Source: Alphaproteobacteria bacterium
Lineage (GTDB): Bacteria; Myxococcota_A; UBA796; GCA-2862545
Assembly: GCA_020632875.1 (NCBI GenBank)
Contig: JACKET010000001.1
Coordinates: forward strand, 248,001 to 312,000
Direction: 5' to 3'
Length of the DNA stretch: 64,000 nt
Positions 43,896-51,798 of the stretch are shown here, piece after piece (within the stretch, counting starts at the first letter, position 1; each line of letters starts with the position of its first letter). The notes under the pieces were generated by a model. The model saw only the letters and a program-made list of their open reading frames with translations, was not told where the DNA came from and searched no databases. Made by a program: the position numbers and the translations under genes.

Positions 43896-45205
43896 GCCGG
43901 CGACGGGAGGAACTTCTCGAGCCGCTCCTGGCGCGGGTCGTTCGGCGGCGTGCTCTCCCAGAGGGCCGTCGCGATGGCGGGCGCGTCGGGGCGGCCCTGG
44001 GCCTTCGCGCTGAGCGCGAGCAGGTAGGCGTCTTCCCAGGTCGGCTGCTCGGCGAGCTCCTGGACCTGCTTCGACAGCTCGAGGGCCCGCGCGGGCTCGA
44101 GGCCGTCTTCGAGGTAGAGGATGGCGAGGCTGCGCATGGCGGCCACGTCGGGCGGGCGGTAGCCGCACTTGCCCGGCGTGCAGTGCCCGATCGAGAGCGA
44201 CGATTCGAGCGCGGCCATGGCCTCCCTGCGGTGCCCGCCCGCGACGCGGACGCGCGCGAGCAGCTTGTAGAGGCCCGCATCGCTCGGGTACTTGCGGATC
44301 AGGCCGGCCAGGACGGTCTCGGCTTCGGGCAGCTTGCCGGTCGCCTCGAGCAGCTGGGCGAACAGCGGCCCGCCGAGGTCGGGCTCGGTGGCCCGGGCGG
44401 CGCGCAGCACGCGCAGCGCGTCTTCGGGGTCGCCCGATTCGGCCAGGCAGAGCGCGAGGAAGATCGCCGTGTGGTGCGTGCCCATCGCGTGGTGGGCGCC
44501 AGCGAGCTTCGCGAACTCGCGCAGCTCGCGGCTCGCGGCGCGGGGGTCGCCGAGCATGTAGGCGGCCTGGGCGCGCTCGTAGCGGACCACCGGCGCGTCG
44601 TCGGGCAGCTCGAGCAGGCTCTGGATGGCGAGGTCGGGCCGACCGTCCTGCAGATCGAGCAGGGCGCGGGCGAACGTGCCGCCCAGCGCGCCGACGGTCG
44701 CGCGCATCGGTTGGGCGTAGCCCTCGACGACCAGCGAGAGCCGCGCGGCGGCCTCGTCGTCCGTGCCGTCGAAGAAGTCGGCCGGCACGGTGCGATCGAG
44801 CCACGAGGGACCGCCGGCCACCCCGAACGGGTCGGCGTTCAGCGCGCGGGCTTCTTCGGCTTCGCGGCGCCGCTGCTCGGCTTCGTCGCGCTCGCGGCGG
44901 ATCTCGCGCAGCTCGCGGCGGGTGTCGCGGAACGCGTCTTCGAGGCCGCCGTGGTGGAAGGTGTCGGCGAGCTCCATGTGGTGCATCACGCGGGCGTCGT
45001 CGCCCGCCTGGGCCCAGCTCAGCGCCTCGTGCAGGTTCATGCGCGCGAGCTCGGTCTCGCAGGCCTTCTGCAGCTCCATCGCCTCGGGATGGTCGAGGTC
45101 GAGCACCTCGAGCCGCGCGTCGGCCCAGCGGCGCGACTCCATCTTCTTGCGGGCGGTGCGCACGCGGTCTTCGGGACCGGGGAAGAACCAGGAGAACAGT
45201 CCCAT
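43892..45205 (-). CDS. Cytoplasmic TPR protein
   Basis: The 437-residue product begins MGLFSWFFPGPEDRV without a clear signal. A charged coiled-coil segment (RRELREIRRERDEAEQRRRE, ~105-125) is followed by TPR-like repeats (AIFLALCLAESGDPEDALRVL, LYKLLARVRVAGGHRREAMA). A CTPGKCGYRPPD segment adds a Cys pair. Its stop overlaps the downstream ATG and its own start shares a base with the def stop (TGATG), so def and the two TPR genes form one unit. Confidence 0.8.
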   Translation of the reverse strand: MGLFSWFFPGPEDRVRTARKKMESRRWADARLEVLDLDHPEAMELQKACETELARMNLHEALSWAQAGDDARVMHHMELADTFHHGGLEDAFRDTRRELREIRRERDEAEQRRREAEEARALNADPFGVAGGPSWLDRTVPADFFDGTDDEAAARLSLVVEGYAQPMRATVGALGGTFARALLDLQDGRPDLAIQSLLELPDDAPVVRYERAQAAYMLGDPRAASRELREFAKLAGAHHAMGTHHTAIFLALCLAESGDPEDALRVLRAARATEPDLGGPLFAQLLEATGKLPEAETVLAGLIRKYPSDAGLYKLLARVRVAGGHRREAMAALESSLSIGHCTPGKCGYRPPDVAAMRSLAILYLEDGLEPARALELSKQVQELAEQPTWEDAYLLALSAKAQGRPDAPAIATALWESTPPNDPRQERLEKFLPSPA

Positions 45206-45876
45206 CAGCGCGTCCCCGGGTGGTAGGTCTCGGTCTTCTCTTCCTCCATCTCGGTCTGCTGGAGGATGAACTCCTCGAGGCGGCGGACCTCGTCGGTCGG
45301 CGGGTCGCCGTCTTCGTGGGGGACGGTCTCGGTGCGGTCGGGGCCCGTGAGCTCCTGCTCCTCGAGCCACTCGTCGACGGGCCCGAAGCGCCGGTACTCC
45401 ACCATGAACGCCAGGGTGCGCGTGTCGCAGCGATCGACGTAGAGCACGCCGTCGAGGTGGTCGCACTCGTGCTGGACCACGACGGCGGGGAAGCCCTCGA
45501 GCTCGTAGGCCTTGGGCGTGCCGTCGCGATCGAGCGCTTCGATGCGGACCTTGTTGGGGCGCTCGACCCGGCCGCGCATGCCCTCGACCGACAGGCACCC
45601 CTCCATCATCGTGGAGGTCTCTTCGGTCAGCACGTCGATGACGGGGTTGATGAAGAACTCGGGCTCGCGCTCGCCGTCGAGCGACAGCACGACGACGCGG
45701 ATGCTCGCGTGGACCTGGGGCGCGGCGAGGCCGGTGCCGTCGTACTCGATCATGGTGTCGAGCAGGTCGTCGCAGAACTGCTGGAAATCAGGGGTCTCGA
45801 TCTCGTCGACGGTGACGGGCCGCGAGACCATTCGAAGCACGGGGTGACCGAGCTGCGCGACTTTGAGGATGGCCAT
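45205..45876 (-). CDS. def: Peptide deformylase
   Basis: The 223-residue metalloenzyme removes the N-formyl group from nascent proteins. All three motifs are present: GTGLAAPQV, EGCLSVEG and QHECDHLDG. It is ~50 residues longer than E. coli PDF because of an acidic tail (EEQELTGPDRTETVPHEDGD onward). The promoter probably lies between 45877 and the 43-bp tandem repeat. Confidence 0.96.
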   Translation of the reverse strand: MAILKVAQLGHPVLRMVSRPVTVDEIETPDFQQFCDDLLDTMIEYDGTGLAAPQVHASIRVVVLSLDGEREPEFFINPVIDVLTEETSTMMEGCLSVEGMRGRVERPNKVRIEALDRDGTPKAYELEGFPAVVVQHECDHLDGVLYVDRCDTRTLAFMVEYRRFGPVDEWLEEQELTGPDRTETVPHEDGDPPTDEVRRLEEFILQQTEMEEEKTETYHPGTR

Positions 45877-46236
45877 TCGGAGAGCTCCTGATGACCCCTA
45901 TATCGTCTACCCGTTACTCCGCGCGCGGAGCGCGCTGCGCGGCTCGCGTCTACCCATTACTCCGCGCGCGGAGCGCGCTGCGCGGCTCGCCTATGGCGGC
46001 CTTGCGGTCGGGAGACCCGGCAGTCCCAGGATCCGGTTCCCCGGGTGGGGTCAGCGGTGCGGCGAGGCGAGGGGGAACCGGACCCTGCGGACGTGCCTGT
46101 CGGGATCGAGGACGTCGGGAGAGCCACGGATCGCCAAACGGACCGACACCCCCCGACGACCGTCACCTCAGCGACGCTCGAAGCTCCACTCTCCGCAGGC
46201 ACGCACCTCGCAAAGGGCGCGCCGCGGAGGTGTCCC
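45877..46236. other. Intergenic region between def and the small MopE-like gene
   Basis: This 360-bp stretch holds the def promoter side, two 43-bp tandem repeats (45905-45990) and about 245 bp in which I see no gene, tRNA or strong hairpin. Open frames here lack ribosome sites and homology. Confidence 0.6.
45905..45990 (+). repeat. 43-bp tandem duplication with internal palindrome
   Basis: Two adjacent 43-bp units differ at one base (CCCGTTACT versus CCCATTACT). Each contains the perfect palindrome CTCCGCGCGCGGAG. They sit ~30 bp upstream of def. The role is unknown: a duplicated operator or a REP-like unit is possible. Confidence 0.9.
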
Positions 46237-46503
46237 ATGTGGTGGTTTTCCATCGTCTTCACCGAGATCCCGTACGACGGGATCGACCAGGACCTCGACG
46301 GCGCGGACCTCGTCGACCAGGACGGGGACGGCGAGCCCAGCGTCCTCGCCTGGGGGCGCGACTGCAACGACCGCGACCCGACCGTCCATCCGCGCGCCCG
46401 CGACGTGCCCGGCGACGGGCGGGACAGCGACTGCGACGGGAGCGACGGCCCCCGGTTCCGGCTGCTCCGCCTTCAGAGACCGAGGATGCGGCGGCCGAGC
46501 TGA
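46237..46503 (+). CDS. Small MopE-like protein, possible remnant
   Basis: The 88-residue frame starts at an ATG with GCGGAGG eight bases upstream. It reads MWWFSIVFTEIPYDGIDQ, then a single MopE-type unit (DQDGDG, GRDCNDRDPTVHPRARDVP, DGRDSDCDG) and an Arg-rich tail with no membrane anchor. There is no obvious signal peptide, and the tail overlaps the convergent regulator gene by 31 nt. It may be a fragment left from a larger surface protein. The coding call is based on motif and ribosome site only. Confidence 0.5.
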   Translation: MWWFSIVFTEIPYDGIDQDLDGADLVDQDGDGEPSVLAWGRDCNDRDPTVHPRARDVPGDGRDSDCDGSDGPRFRLLRLQRPRMRRPS

Positions 46504-48593
46504 CGGAACGCCTCGTCGCCGTGGCGCTCGGCCCACGCGAGGGTGCTGGCGCCGTGCAGGCGGATCAGCCCGTCCAGCACGGCCCGATCGAAAGCGCCGT
46601 AGCCCTCGGTGAACGCCGCCTCGAGCGCGGGATGCGCGGGCCACACCTCGGTCGCGAGCTTCACGAGGTCGACGAGCGGATGGTCGGGACGGCTGTGCTC
46701 GAAGTCGATGACGTGCAGCGCAGGGGGCGACCAGACCCAGTTCTCCGGGCGGAAATCGCGGTGGCACCACACGCGGGGCCCGGCGAACAGGGCCGGATCG
46801 AGGTCGACCTCCACGCCGAGCACGCCCACCGCGGCGCGCGCGGCCGCGATGCGCTTCGCGAAGGCGTCGGCGAGCGGGATGTCCGCGTCGTCGACGGGCT
46901 CCTGCCACGTGCGGAGCCAGCGCCCCGCTGCCCGGTGCGCCGCGGGGTCGAGGCTCCCGGTCTGGCCGGGGATCCAGCGCAGCAGGAGCTCCCGGTCGCC
47001 CTCCGCGAGGATCCGGCCCGGATCGGCGCGACGCAGCGCCTCCCGCGCCTGCTGGAACGCGCGCGGGCTGCGGTACCGCTTCTGGACGCAATCCCCCTCG
47101 GCGGTGCGGAGCCGCACGGTCTCGGACGACGTGCCGGGCTGCCGGGCGCTCCAGGACGGCGCGACGAGGAAGCGGTCGCGGATCCGCGCGAGGGAGCCGG
47201 CGAGCCGGGCCACGCCCTCGCGGAGCTCGTCCGGCGTATGTGCGGGGAAGCCCAGCCGGAGGGCGCTCGGCGCCGTGCGGTCCATGCGGAAGTACCCGGC
47301 GGGCTGGAACAGGACGTCGTCGCGGCGGGCCTCGACGCTCCACCGCTGGACGTCGATGCCCGGCGCCTCGCACCACAGGCCGAGCCCGCCGGGCGGGTCG
47401 TTGGGGACGAGGTCGGGCAGGTCGGACGCGATGGCGTCGCGCAGCGCCTGGCGTCGCTCCCGGTAGGCGCGGTGCATGCGGCGGATGTGGCGCTGGAGCT
47501 CGCCGTCGTCGATCAGCTCGGCCACGGCGTGCTCGACGACGCGGTCGCCCTGGCGGTCGACGATGCGGCGGAGGCTCGTCATGCGGCTGACGAGCGCCAG
47601 GGGCGCGGCGACCCAGCCGAGCCGCAGCCCCGGTGCGAACGCCTTGGACAGGGTGCCGATGTACACGACCACGCCGTGCCGATCGCGTGCGGCGAGCGGC
47701 GCGATGGGGTGCCCGTGCCAGTGGAACTCGTGGTCGTAGTCGTCTTCGAGGATGGGGAAGCGGCCGTCGCGCGCGAGGGCGAGCAGGGCCTCGCGGCGCG
47801 CTGCCGAGAGGACGGCGCCGGTCGGGTACTGGTGGTGAGGCGTGACGTAGACGCCGCGTAGGCGGGGGATTCCAGCGAGCGCGGCGACGTCCATGCCGTC
47901 TGCATCGACCGGCACGGGGACGATCTCGACACCCGCGGTCCGCAGGGCCTCCCACGCCGGCGGGTACCCGTAGGCCTCGACGGCGACGCGGTCTCCGGGC
48001 TCGAACAGCGTGTGGGCCGCGAGGTACAGCGCCTGCTGGGACCCCCGCGTGACGAGCAGCCGCTCGGGGGTGACGGACAGGCTGCGCTGCGCGGCGAGCC
48101 ACCCGGCGAGGGACGCGCGGAGCCGGGGGGAGCCCTGGGGGTCGCCGTAGTCGACGAGCTTGCGACCCGGGCCCCGGAGCGCGCGGCGGTACGCGCGGGA
48201 CAGCGCGGCGAGTGGGAGCAGGCGGAGGTCGGGCTGGCCCGCCATGAACCGGAAGCGCGCGTCGTCGTCCGTCGGCAGGTGGCGCGGGCCGCGCGCGGGC
48301 AGGCGGAATCCGGCGAGCTCGGAGGGCATGGACGGCGGGGCCGGACGCGCGGGGAGCTCGGGCGCTACGGACGTTCCGGCGCCCTGGTACGCGACGGTCC
48401 AGCCCTGCGCGGTGAGCTCGGCGTAGGCGCGGATGACGGTGTTGCGGTGCAGGTCGACGCGGCGCGCGAGCTCGCGCGTGCCGGGGAGCGGTGTGCCCGG
48501 CCGGAGCCGGCCTTCGCGGATGTCGCGCACGATGGCGTCGGCCAGAGCGAGGTACCGGGGCCCGTCGGGCGCCGGGTGGGGCACGTAGTCCAT
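46473..48593 (-). CDS. MocR/PdxR-type PLP regulator fused to an aminoglycoside-phosphotransferase-fold kinase
   Basis: The 706-residue product combines three domains. Residues ~10-75 are a GntR-type winged helix (PGTRELARRVDLHRNTVIRA). Residues ~110-465 form a fold-type-I aminotransferase with the PLP Lys at 317 (GTLSKAFAPG) and RLGF near its end, as in MocR/PdxR regulators. Residues ~480-706 are an APH/choline-kinase-like domain with an ATP-binding Lys (CVQKRY, 505), catalytic loop WCHRDFRPENW (Asp 613, Asn 618) and VIDFEHSRPD (Asp 630). MocR proteins normally end after the aminotransferase, so the kinase is an extra enzyme. It is divergent from the PPOX-GNAT gene. Confidence 0.9.
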   Translation of the reverse strand: MDYVPHPAPDGPRYLALADAIVRDIREGRLRPGTPLPGTRELARRVDLHRNTVIRAYAELTAQGWTVAYQGAGTSVAPELPARPAPPSMPSELAGFRLPARGPRHLPTDDDARFRFMAGQPDLRLLPLAALSRAYRRALRGPGRKLVDYGDPQGSPRLRASLAGWLAAQRSLSVTPERLLVTRGSQQALYLAAHTLFEPGDRVAVEAYGYPPAWEALRTAGVEIVPVPVDADGMDVAALAGIPRLRGVYVTPHHQYPTGAVLSAARREALLALARDGRFPILEDDYDHEFHWHGHPIAPLAARDRHGVVVYIGTLSKAFAPGLRLGWVAAPLALVSRMTSLRRIVDRQGDRVVEHAVAELIDDGELQRHIRRMHRAYRERRQALRDAIASDLPDLVPNDPPGGLGLWCEAPGIDVQRWSVEARRDDVLFQPAGYFRMDRTAPSALRLGFPAHTPDELREGVARLAGSLARIRDRFLVAPSWSARQPGTSSETVRLRTAEGDCVQKRYRSPRAFQQAREALRRADPGRILAEGDRELLLRWIPGQTGSLDPAAHRAAGRWLRTWQEPVDDADIPLADAFAKRIAAARAAVGVLGVEVDLDPALFAGPRVWCHRDFRPENWVWSPPALHVIDFEHSRPDHPLVDLVKLATEVWPAHPALEAAFTEGYGAFDRAVLDGLIRLHGASTLAWAERHGDEAFRQLGRRILGL

Positions 48594-48622
48594 GCAAGTG
48601 GTCTACCCGATTTGTCGAAAGC

Positions 48623-48640
48623 GGCACATCTGCATGTGCC
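48623..48640. promoter_or_regulatory. Palindrome in the MocR/PPOX-GNAT divergent promoter
   Basis: GGCACAT, 4 bp, ATGTGCC is a perfect 7-bp inverted repeat 30 bp from the regulator start. It is well placed to be the binding site of the adjacent MocR-type regulator, possibly as auto-repressor. Confidence 0.5.
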
Positions 48641-48677
48641 ACTGGGCGGAAAGACTGGGTTCGTCCTGACGTCCAAA

Positions 48678-48692
48678 TGGGGTCTGACCCCA
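48678..48692. promoter_or_regulatory. Second palindrome before the PPOX-GNAT gene
   Basis: TGGGGTC-T-GACCCCA is a perfect 15-bp dyad 18 bp before the ATG at 48711 and just upstream of its GGAGG site. It could be a second operator or a leader hairpin. Confidence 0.45.
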
Positions 48693-48710
48693 GAGAGACA
48701 TGGAGGTCCC

Positions 48711-49742
48711 ATGCGCCGCTCCGAGCTCCGGGCTTCGCCCGAAACCGCGTACTCCCTGTTCCAGAGCGTGCCGGTCGCACATCTGGTGGTCGACGGGCCG
48801 GAGGTCCGCCCGGTCCACCCGGTGGTCGTGGACGGCCTGGTGTGCTGGCACGGCGCGCCGAAGGGCGAGAAGGCGGGGTGGGTCGGTCGATCGGCGGTCC
48901 TCTCCGCCCACGAGATCGTCGCGGAGATCCCGAGCTACCTGCGCCATCCCGAGCGCGCCTGCCCGGCCACGACGTACTACCGCAGCGCCGAGGTCCGCGG
49001 CCGCATCGTGGCGATCGACGACCCCCACGCGAAGCTCGCGGTCCTCGAGCGGCTGCTCGCCCGGTTTCAGCCCGAGGGCGGGTACCGACCCCTGTCCGTC
49101 GAAGACCCCATGTACGCCGGGGCGATCCGGGCCCTCGGCGTCTATGCGCTCGACGGCGAGCCCGTGGCCCGCGCCAAGCTCGGACAATCGCTGTCCGACC
49201 CCGATCGCCACGCCGTCCTCGAAGGCCTGTGGAAGCGGGGGGCTCCGGGCGACGACCGCGCCATCGAGTCCATCTGGCAGGCCGCTCCGGAGGGGGCGAG
49301 CGTGGCGCCCCGCTTCCGCGGGCCCCGCGACACCCGGCTCCTCACGCGCATCCCCGACGCCAGGGTGGGCGAGGCCGTGGCGCTCGTCCGCGACGAGTAC
49401 TGGAACACCGACTGGGACGATGCCGTGATCGCGGGCGCGATGACCGGCAGCGAGATCTGGGTCGGCGCCGAGCACGACGGTCGACTCGTCGCCACGGCGC
49501 GCGCCATGACCGACGGGTCCAAGATGACGTACGTGGGCGATGTCGGCGTCCATCCCGACTTCCGCAGGGGGGGCGTGGGGAGCGCGGTGATGCGCCTGCT
49601 CCTGGACCACGGACGGGTGCGCGGCACGCGCTGGACCAGCCTGCGCACGCGCGACGCCGTGCGGTTCTACGAGCGGATGGGCTTCACGTACGCGACGAAC
49701 AAGCCCGGCGTGGTGGACCTGATCCTGCGCCCGACGCGCTGA
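48711..49742 (+). CDS. PPOX-type flavin-binding-like domain fused to GNAT acetyltransferase
   Basis: The 343-residue product starts at an ATG with GGAGG upstream. Residues ~1-190 resemble pyridoxamine-phosphate-oxidase-like (NimA/PPOX-type) proteins: VVDGLVCWHGAPKGEKAGW, CPATTYYRSAEVRGR and ARFQPEGGY. Residues ~195-343 are a GNAT domain with the acetyl-CoA motif VGVHPDFRRGGVGSAVM and the AVRFYERMGF end. It lies opposite the MocR-kinase gene, so regulation by it is likely. The substrate is unknown. The 3' end is 3 bp from the convergent permease. Confidence 0.85.
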   Translation: MRRSELRASPETAYSLFQSVPVAHLVVDGPEVRPVHPVVVDGLVCWHGAPKGEKAGWVGRSAVLSAHEIVAEIPSYLRHPERACPATTYYRSAEVRGRIVAIDDPHAKLAVLERLLARFQPEGGYRPLSVEDPMYAGAIRALGVYALDGEPVARAKLGQSLSDPDRHAVLEGLWKRGAPGDDRAIESIWQAAPEGASVAPRFRGPRDTRLLTRIPDARVGEAVALVRDEYWNTDWDDAVIAGAMTGSEIWVGAEHDGRLVATARAMTDGSKMTYVGDVGVHPDFRRGGVGSAVMRLLLDHGRVRGTRWTSLRTRDAVRFYERMGFTYATNKPGVVDLILRPTR

Positions 49743-49745
49743 GGC

Positions 49746-50567
49746 TCAGGGGACCTCGGACCGGCGGAACCACAGCAGCGCGAACAGCAGCGCGAGGGCC
49801 GTGTACAGGCCCGCGGCCGACACGCTCACCCAGTTCCAGTCGTTGTCGGCGAGCACGAACGCCCAGCTGCCGAACGCCGCGCTCGGCAGGGCCGGCCACT
49901 GGTTCAGGAGCCGGATGATGGGCTCGGAGGTGGTGAACATCATCGCGGCGGTCGACGCGAACAGCATCGCCCAGCCGAGCATCTTGTCGAGGACGAAGAA
50001 CACGATGAGGCTCGCGATGGTCGCGACCGTCGACCGCGTCAGGACGCCGATCGCGAGCACGATGGCGATGACGCCGACGTCGCACAGCAGCGCGAGGGAG
50101 TACGCGAGCGCCGTCGCGACCCACGCGCCCTCCGTCCCGAACGCCACGATGCCCACGAGCGCACCGCCGAAGAACCCGAGGCCGAGCGAGGCGGCGTCCC
50201 ACAGCGCCAGCGCCACGAGCTTCGCCATCAGCACGGCCCAGCGCGGCACCGGCCGGAGCAGGTCTTCGCGCAGGGTGCGCGCGGCGAGCTCGCCGGCGAA
50301 GGCCTGAGCGCCGAGGATGATGAGGAATGCGCGGATGCCGACGGGGAACGACCGCACGTACAGCGCGTTCACGAGCGTGTCGTTCGCGTCGACCGAGAAC
50401 GCCGACCGGGCGTCGACGCCGTTGACGACCATCCCGCTGTTCACGAGCAGGATGGCGAGGAGCGGCAGCGCGAGGCCGACCGCGAGCGATGCCAGCAGCC
50501 CGATCTTCGCGGACGGCCGCGAGAAAAGCTTGAGCAGCTCGGCCTGCACGAGGAGGGGGAAGCTCAC
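49746..50567 (-). CDS. ABC-2 type permease
   Basis: The 273-residue product has six or more spans, including IGLLASLAVGLALPLLAILL and LIVFFVLDKMLGWAMLFA, with an ABC-2-like LAARTLREDLLRPVPRW loop. It starts at a GTG overlapping the ATPase stop (GTGA). It is probably an exporter half whose substrate cannot be inferred. Confidence 0.85.
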   Translation of the reverse strand: MSFPLLVQAELLKLFSRPSAKIGLLASLAVGLALPLLAILLVNSGMVVNGVDARSAFSVDANDTLVNALYVRSFPVGIRAFLIILGAQAFAGELAARTLREDLLRPVPRWAVLMAKLVALALWDAASLGLGFFGGALVGIVAFGTEGAWVATALAYSLALLCDVGVIAIVLAIGVLTRSTVATIASLIVFFVLDKMLGWAMLFASTAAMMFTTSEPIIRLLNQWPALPSAAFGSWAFVLADNDWNWVSVSAAGLYTALALLFALLWFRRSEVP

Positions 50568-51469
50568 TGGACCGCCTCCATGAAGACATCCTCGAGGCTG
50601 CGGGTCTCGGTCGCGAGCCCCGCGAGCGAGACGCCCTGATCGTGCAGCCAGGCGTTCAGCGCGGCCGGCTTGCGGGCCGTCTGCACGCGGATGGCGGCAT
50701 CCTCGTCGGTGAGCACGCGGATGTCGTCGGCGAGCGCCAGGGCCGCACGCAGCGCTTCGGGATCCTCGGCGCGGAGCGCGTAGATCGGGTCGCCGCCCGC
50801 CGCGAGCAGCGCGTCGACGGCGCCTTCCGCGCGGAGCTTGCCGTGCTGGAGGATGGCGACCCGGTTGCAGATCGCCTGGACCTCGGCGAGCAGGTGGGAC
50901 GACACGAACACCGTGATGCGGTCGTGGATGGCGAGCGACCGGACGAGGTCGCGGACCTCTTTCATGCCCGCCGGGTCGAGGCCGTTCGTGGGCTCGTCGA
51001 GGAACAGCATGCGCGGCTTGCCGAGCAGCGCGCGGGCGACGCCGAGCCGCTGCTTCATGCCGAGGCTGTAGCCGCGGGTGCGGTCGTCGCGGCGATCGGA
51101 GAGCCCCACGCGGTCGAGCACCCGCGCGATCTCGGTGTCGGCCGTCTTCCCGGACAGCCCTGCGTACCAGGCGGCCTGCTTGAGGTTGTCGAGCCCCGAC
51201 ATCCACCCGTGGAACGCGGGCGTCTCGACGACGGCCCCCACGCCCCGCCGCCGCTCGACCGGGTCGGACTCGCCGAACATCGCGATCTCGCCGGCGTCGT
51301 AGGGGATGAGCCCCAGGATGCAGCGCATCGCGGTGGTCTTGCCTGCGCCGTTGGGCCCCAGGAAGCCGTACACGTCGCCCGCCTGCACGGTCAGGTCGAG
51401 CGCGTCGACGGCCTTGCGGGCTCCGTAGCTCCGGGTCAAGCCGCGCACTTCGAGCGCCGCTGCTTCCAC
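50564..51469 (-). CDS. ABC transporter ATP-binding protein
   Basis: The 301-residue product has Walker A GPNGAGKTT, signature YSLGMKQRLG, Walker B MLFLDEPTNGLD and switch His VSSHLLAEV, then a C-terminal regulatory extension as in DrrA/CcmA-like exporters. The GTG start has GGAGG upstream. It is coupled to the permease. Confidence 0.94.
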   Translation of the reverse strand: MEAAALEVRGLTRSYGARKAVDALDLTVQAGDVYGFLGPNGAGKTTAMRCILGLIPYDAGEIAMFGESDPVERRRGVGAVVETPAFHGWMSGLDNLKQAAWYAGLSGKTADTEIARVLDRVGLSDRRDDRTRGYSLGMKQRLGVARALLGKPRMLFLDEPTNGLDPAGMKEVRDLVRSLAIHDRITVFVSSHLLAEVQAICNRVAILQHGKLRAEGAVDALLAAGGDPIYALRAEDPEALRAALALADDIRVLTDEDAAIRVQTARKPAALNAWLHDQGVSLAGLATETRSLEDVFMEAVQ

Positions 51470-51549
51470 GTGGATCCTCCGGGCTGCCAGTTAATCCGAA
51501 TCACTGGCGGAGGGGACGCGTAGCAGTGATGATGCCCCGCGGAGGACGC

Positions 51550-51795
51550 ATGCGCTGGATGGTGGTGACGCTCACGGTCGGTCTCGGTCTGCTCGTCGGA
51601 TGCGAGGTGCAACCCTGCGATCGGTACGTCGACTACATGTGCGCGTGCCATGACGGCGAGCCCGGTGTCGACTGCCAGGAGCTGATCGACATCTACACGA
51701 ACGCCAGCGCCGACATCCAGGACCAGTGCTCGATCGACCTCGCCGACCAGGAAGCGGAAGACCAGGCGAACGGCGTGGCCTGCGACACGATCTAG
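51550..51795 (+). CDS. Small Cys-rich lipoprotein
   Basis: The 81-residue product has GGAGG 5 nt before the ATG and a lipobox (LTVGLGLLVGCEV). Mature Cys residues (QPCDRY, DYMCACHD, VDCQE, DQCSID, VACDTI) suggest disulfides. It resembles the product of 13172-13417 in length and in the C-terminal block (ADQEAEDQ versus ADAEDQ). It ends 3 bp from the convergent anti-sigma gene. Function unknown. Confidence 0.78.
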   Translation: MRWMVVTLTVGLGLLVGCEVQPCDRYVDYMCACHDGEPGVDCQELIDIYTNASADIQDQCSIDLADQEAEDQANGVACDTI

Positions 51796-51798
51796 GAT

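Noticed and set aside
45991..46236. Possible tRNA or small RNA in the gap after the 43-bp repeats
   Set aside because: A GGTTCCCCGGGTGGGGTC segment looked T-arm-like, but no acceptor stem or anticodon arm could be folded around it.
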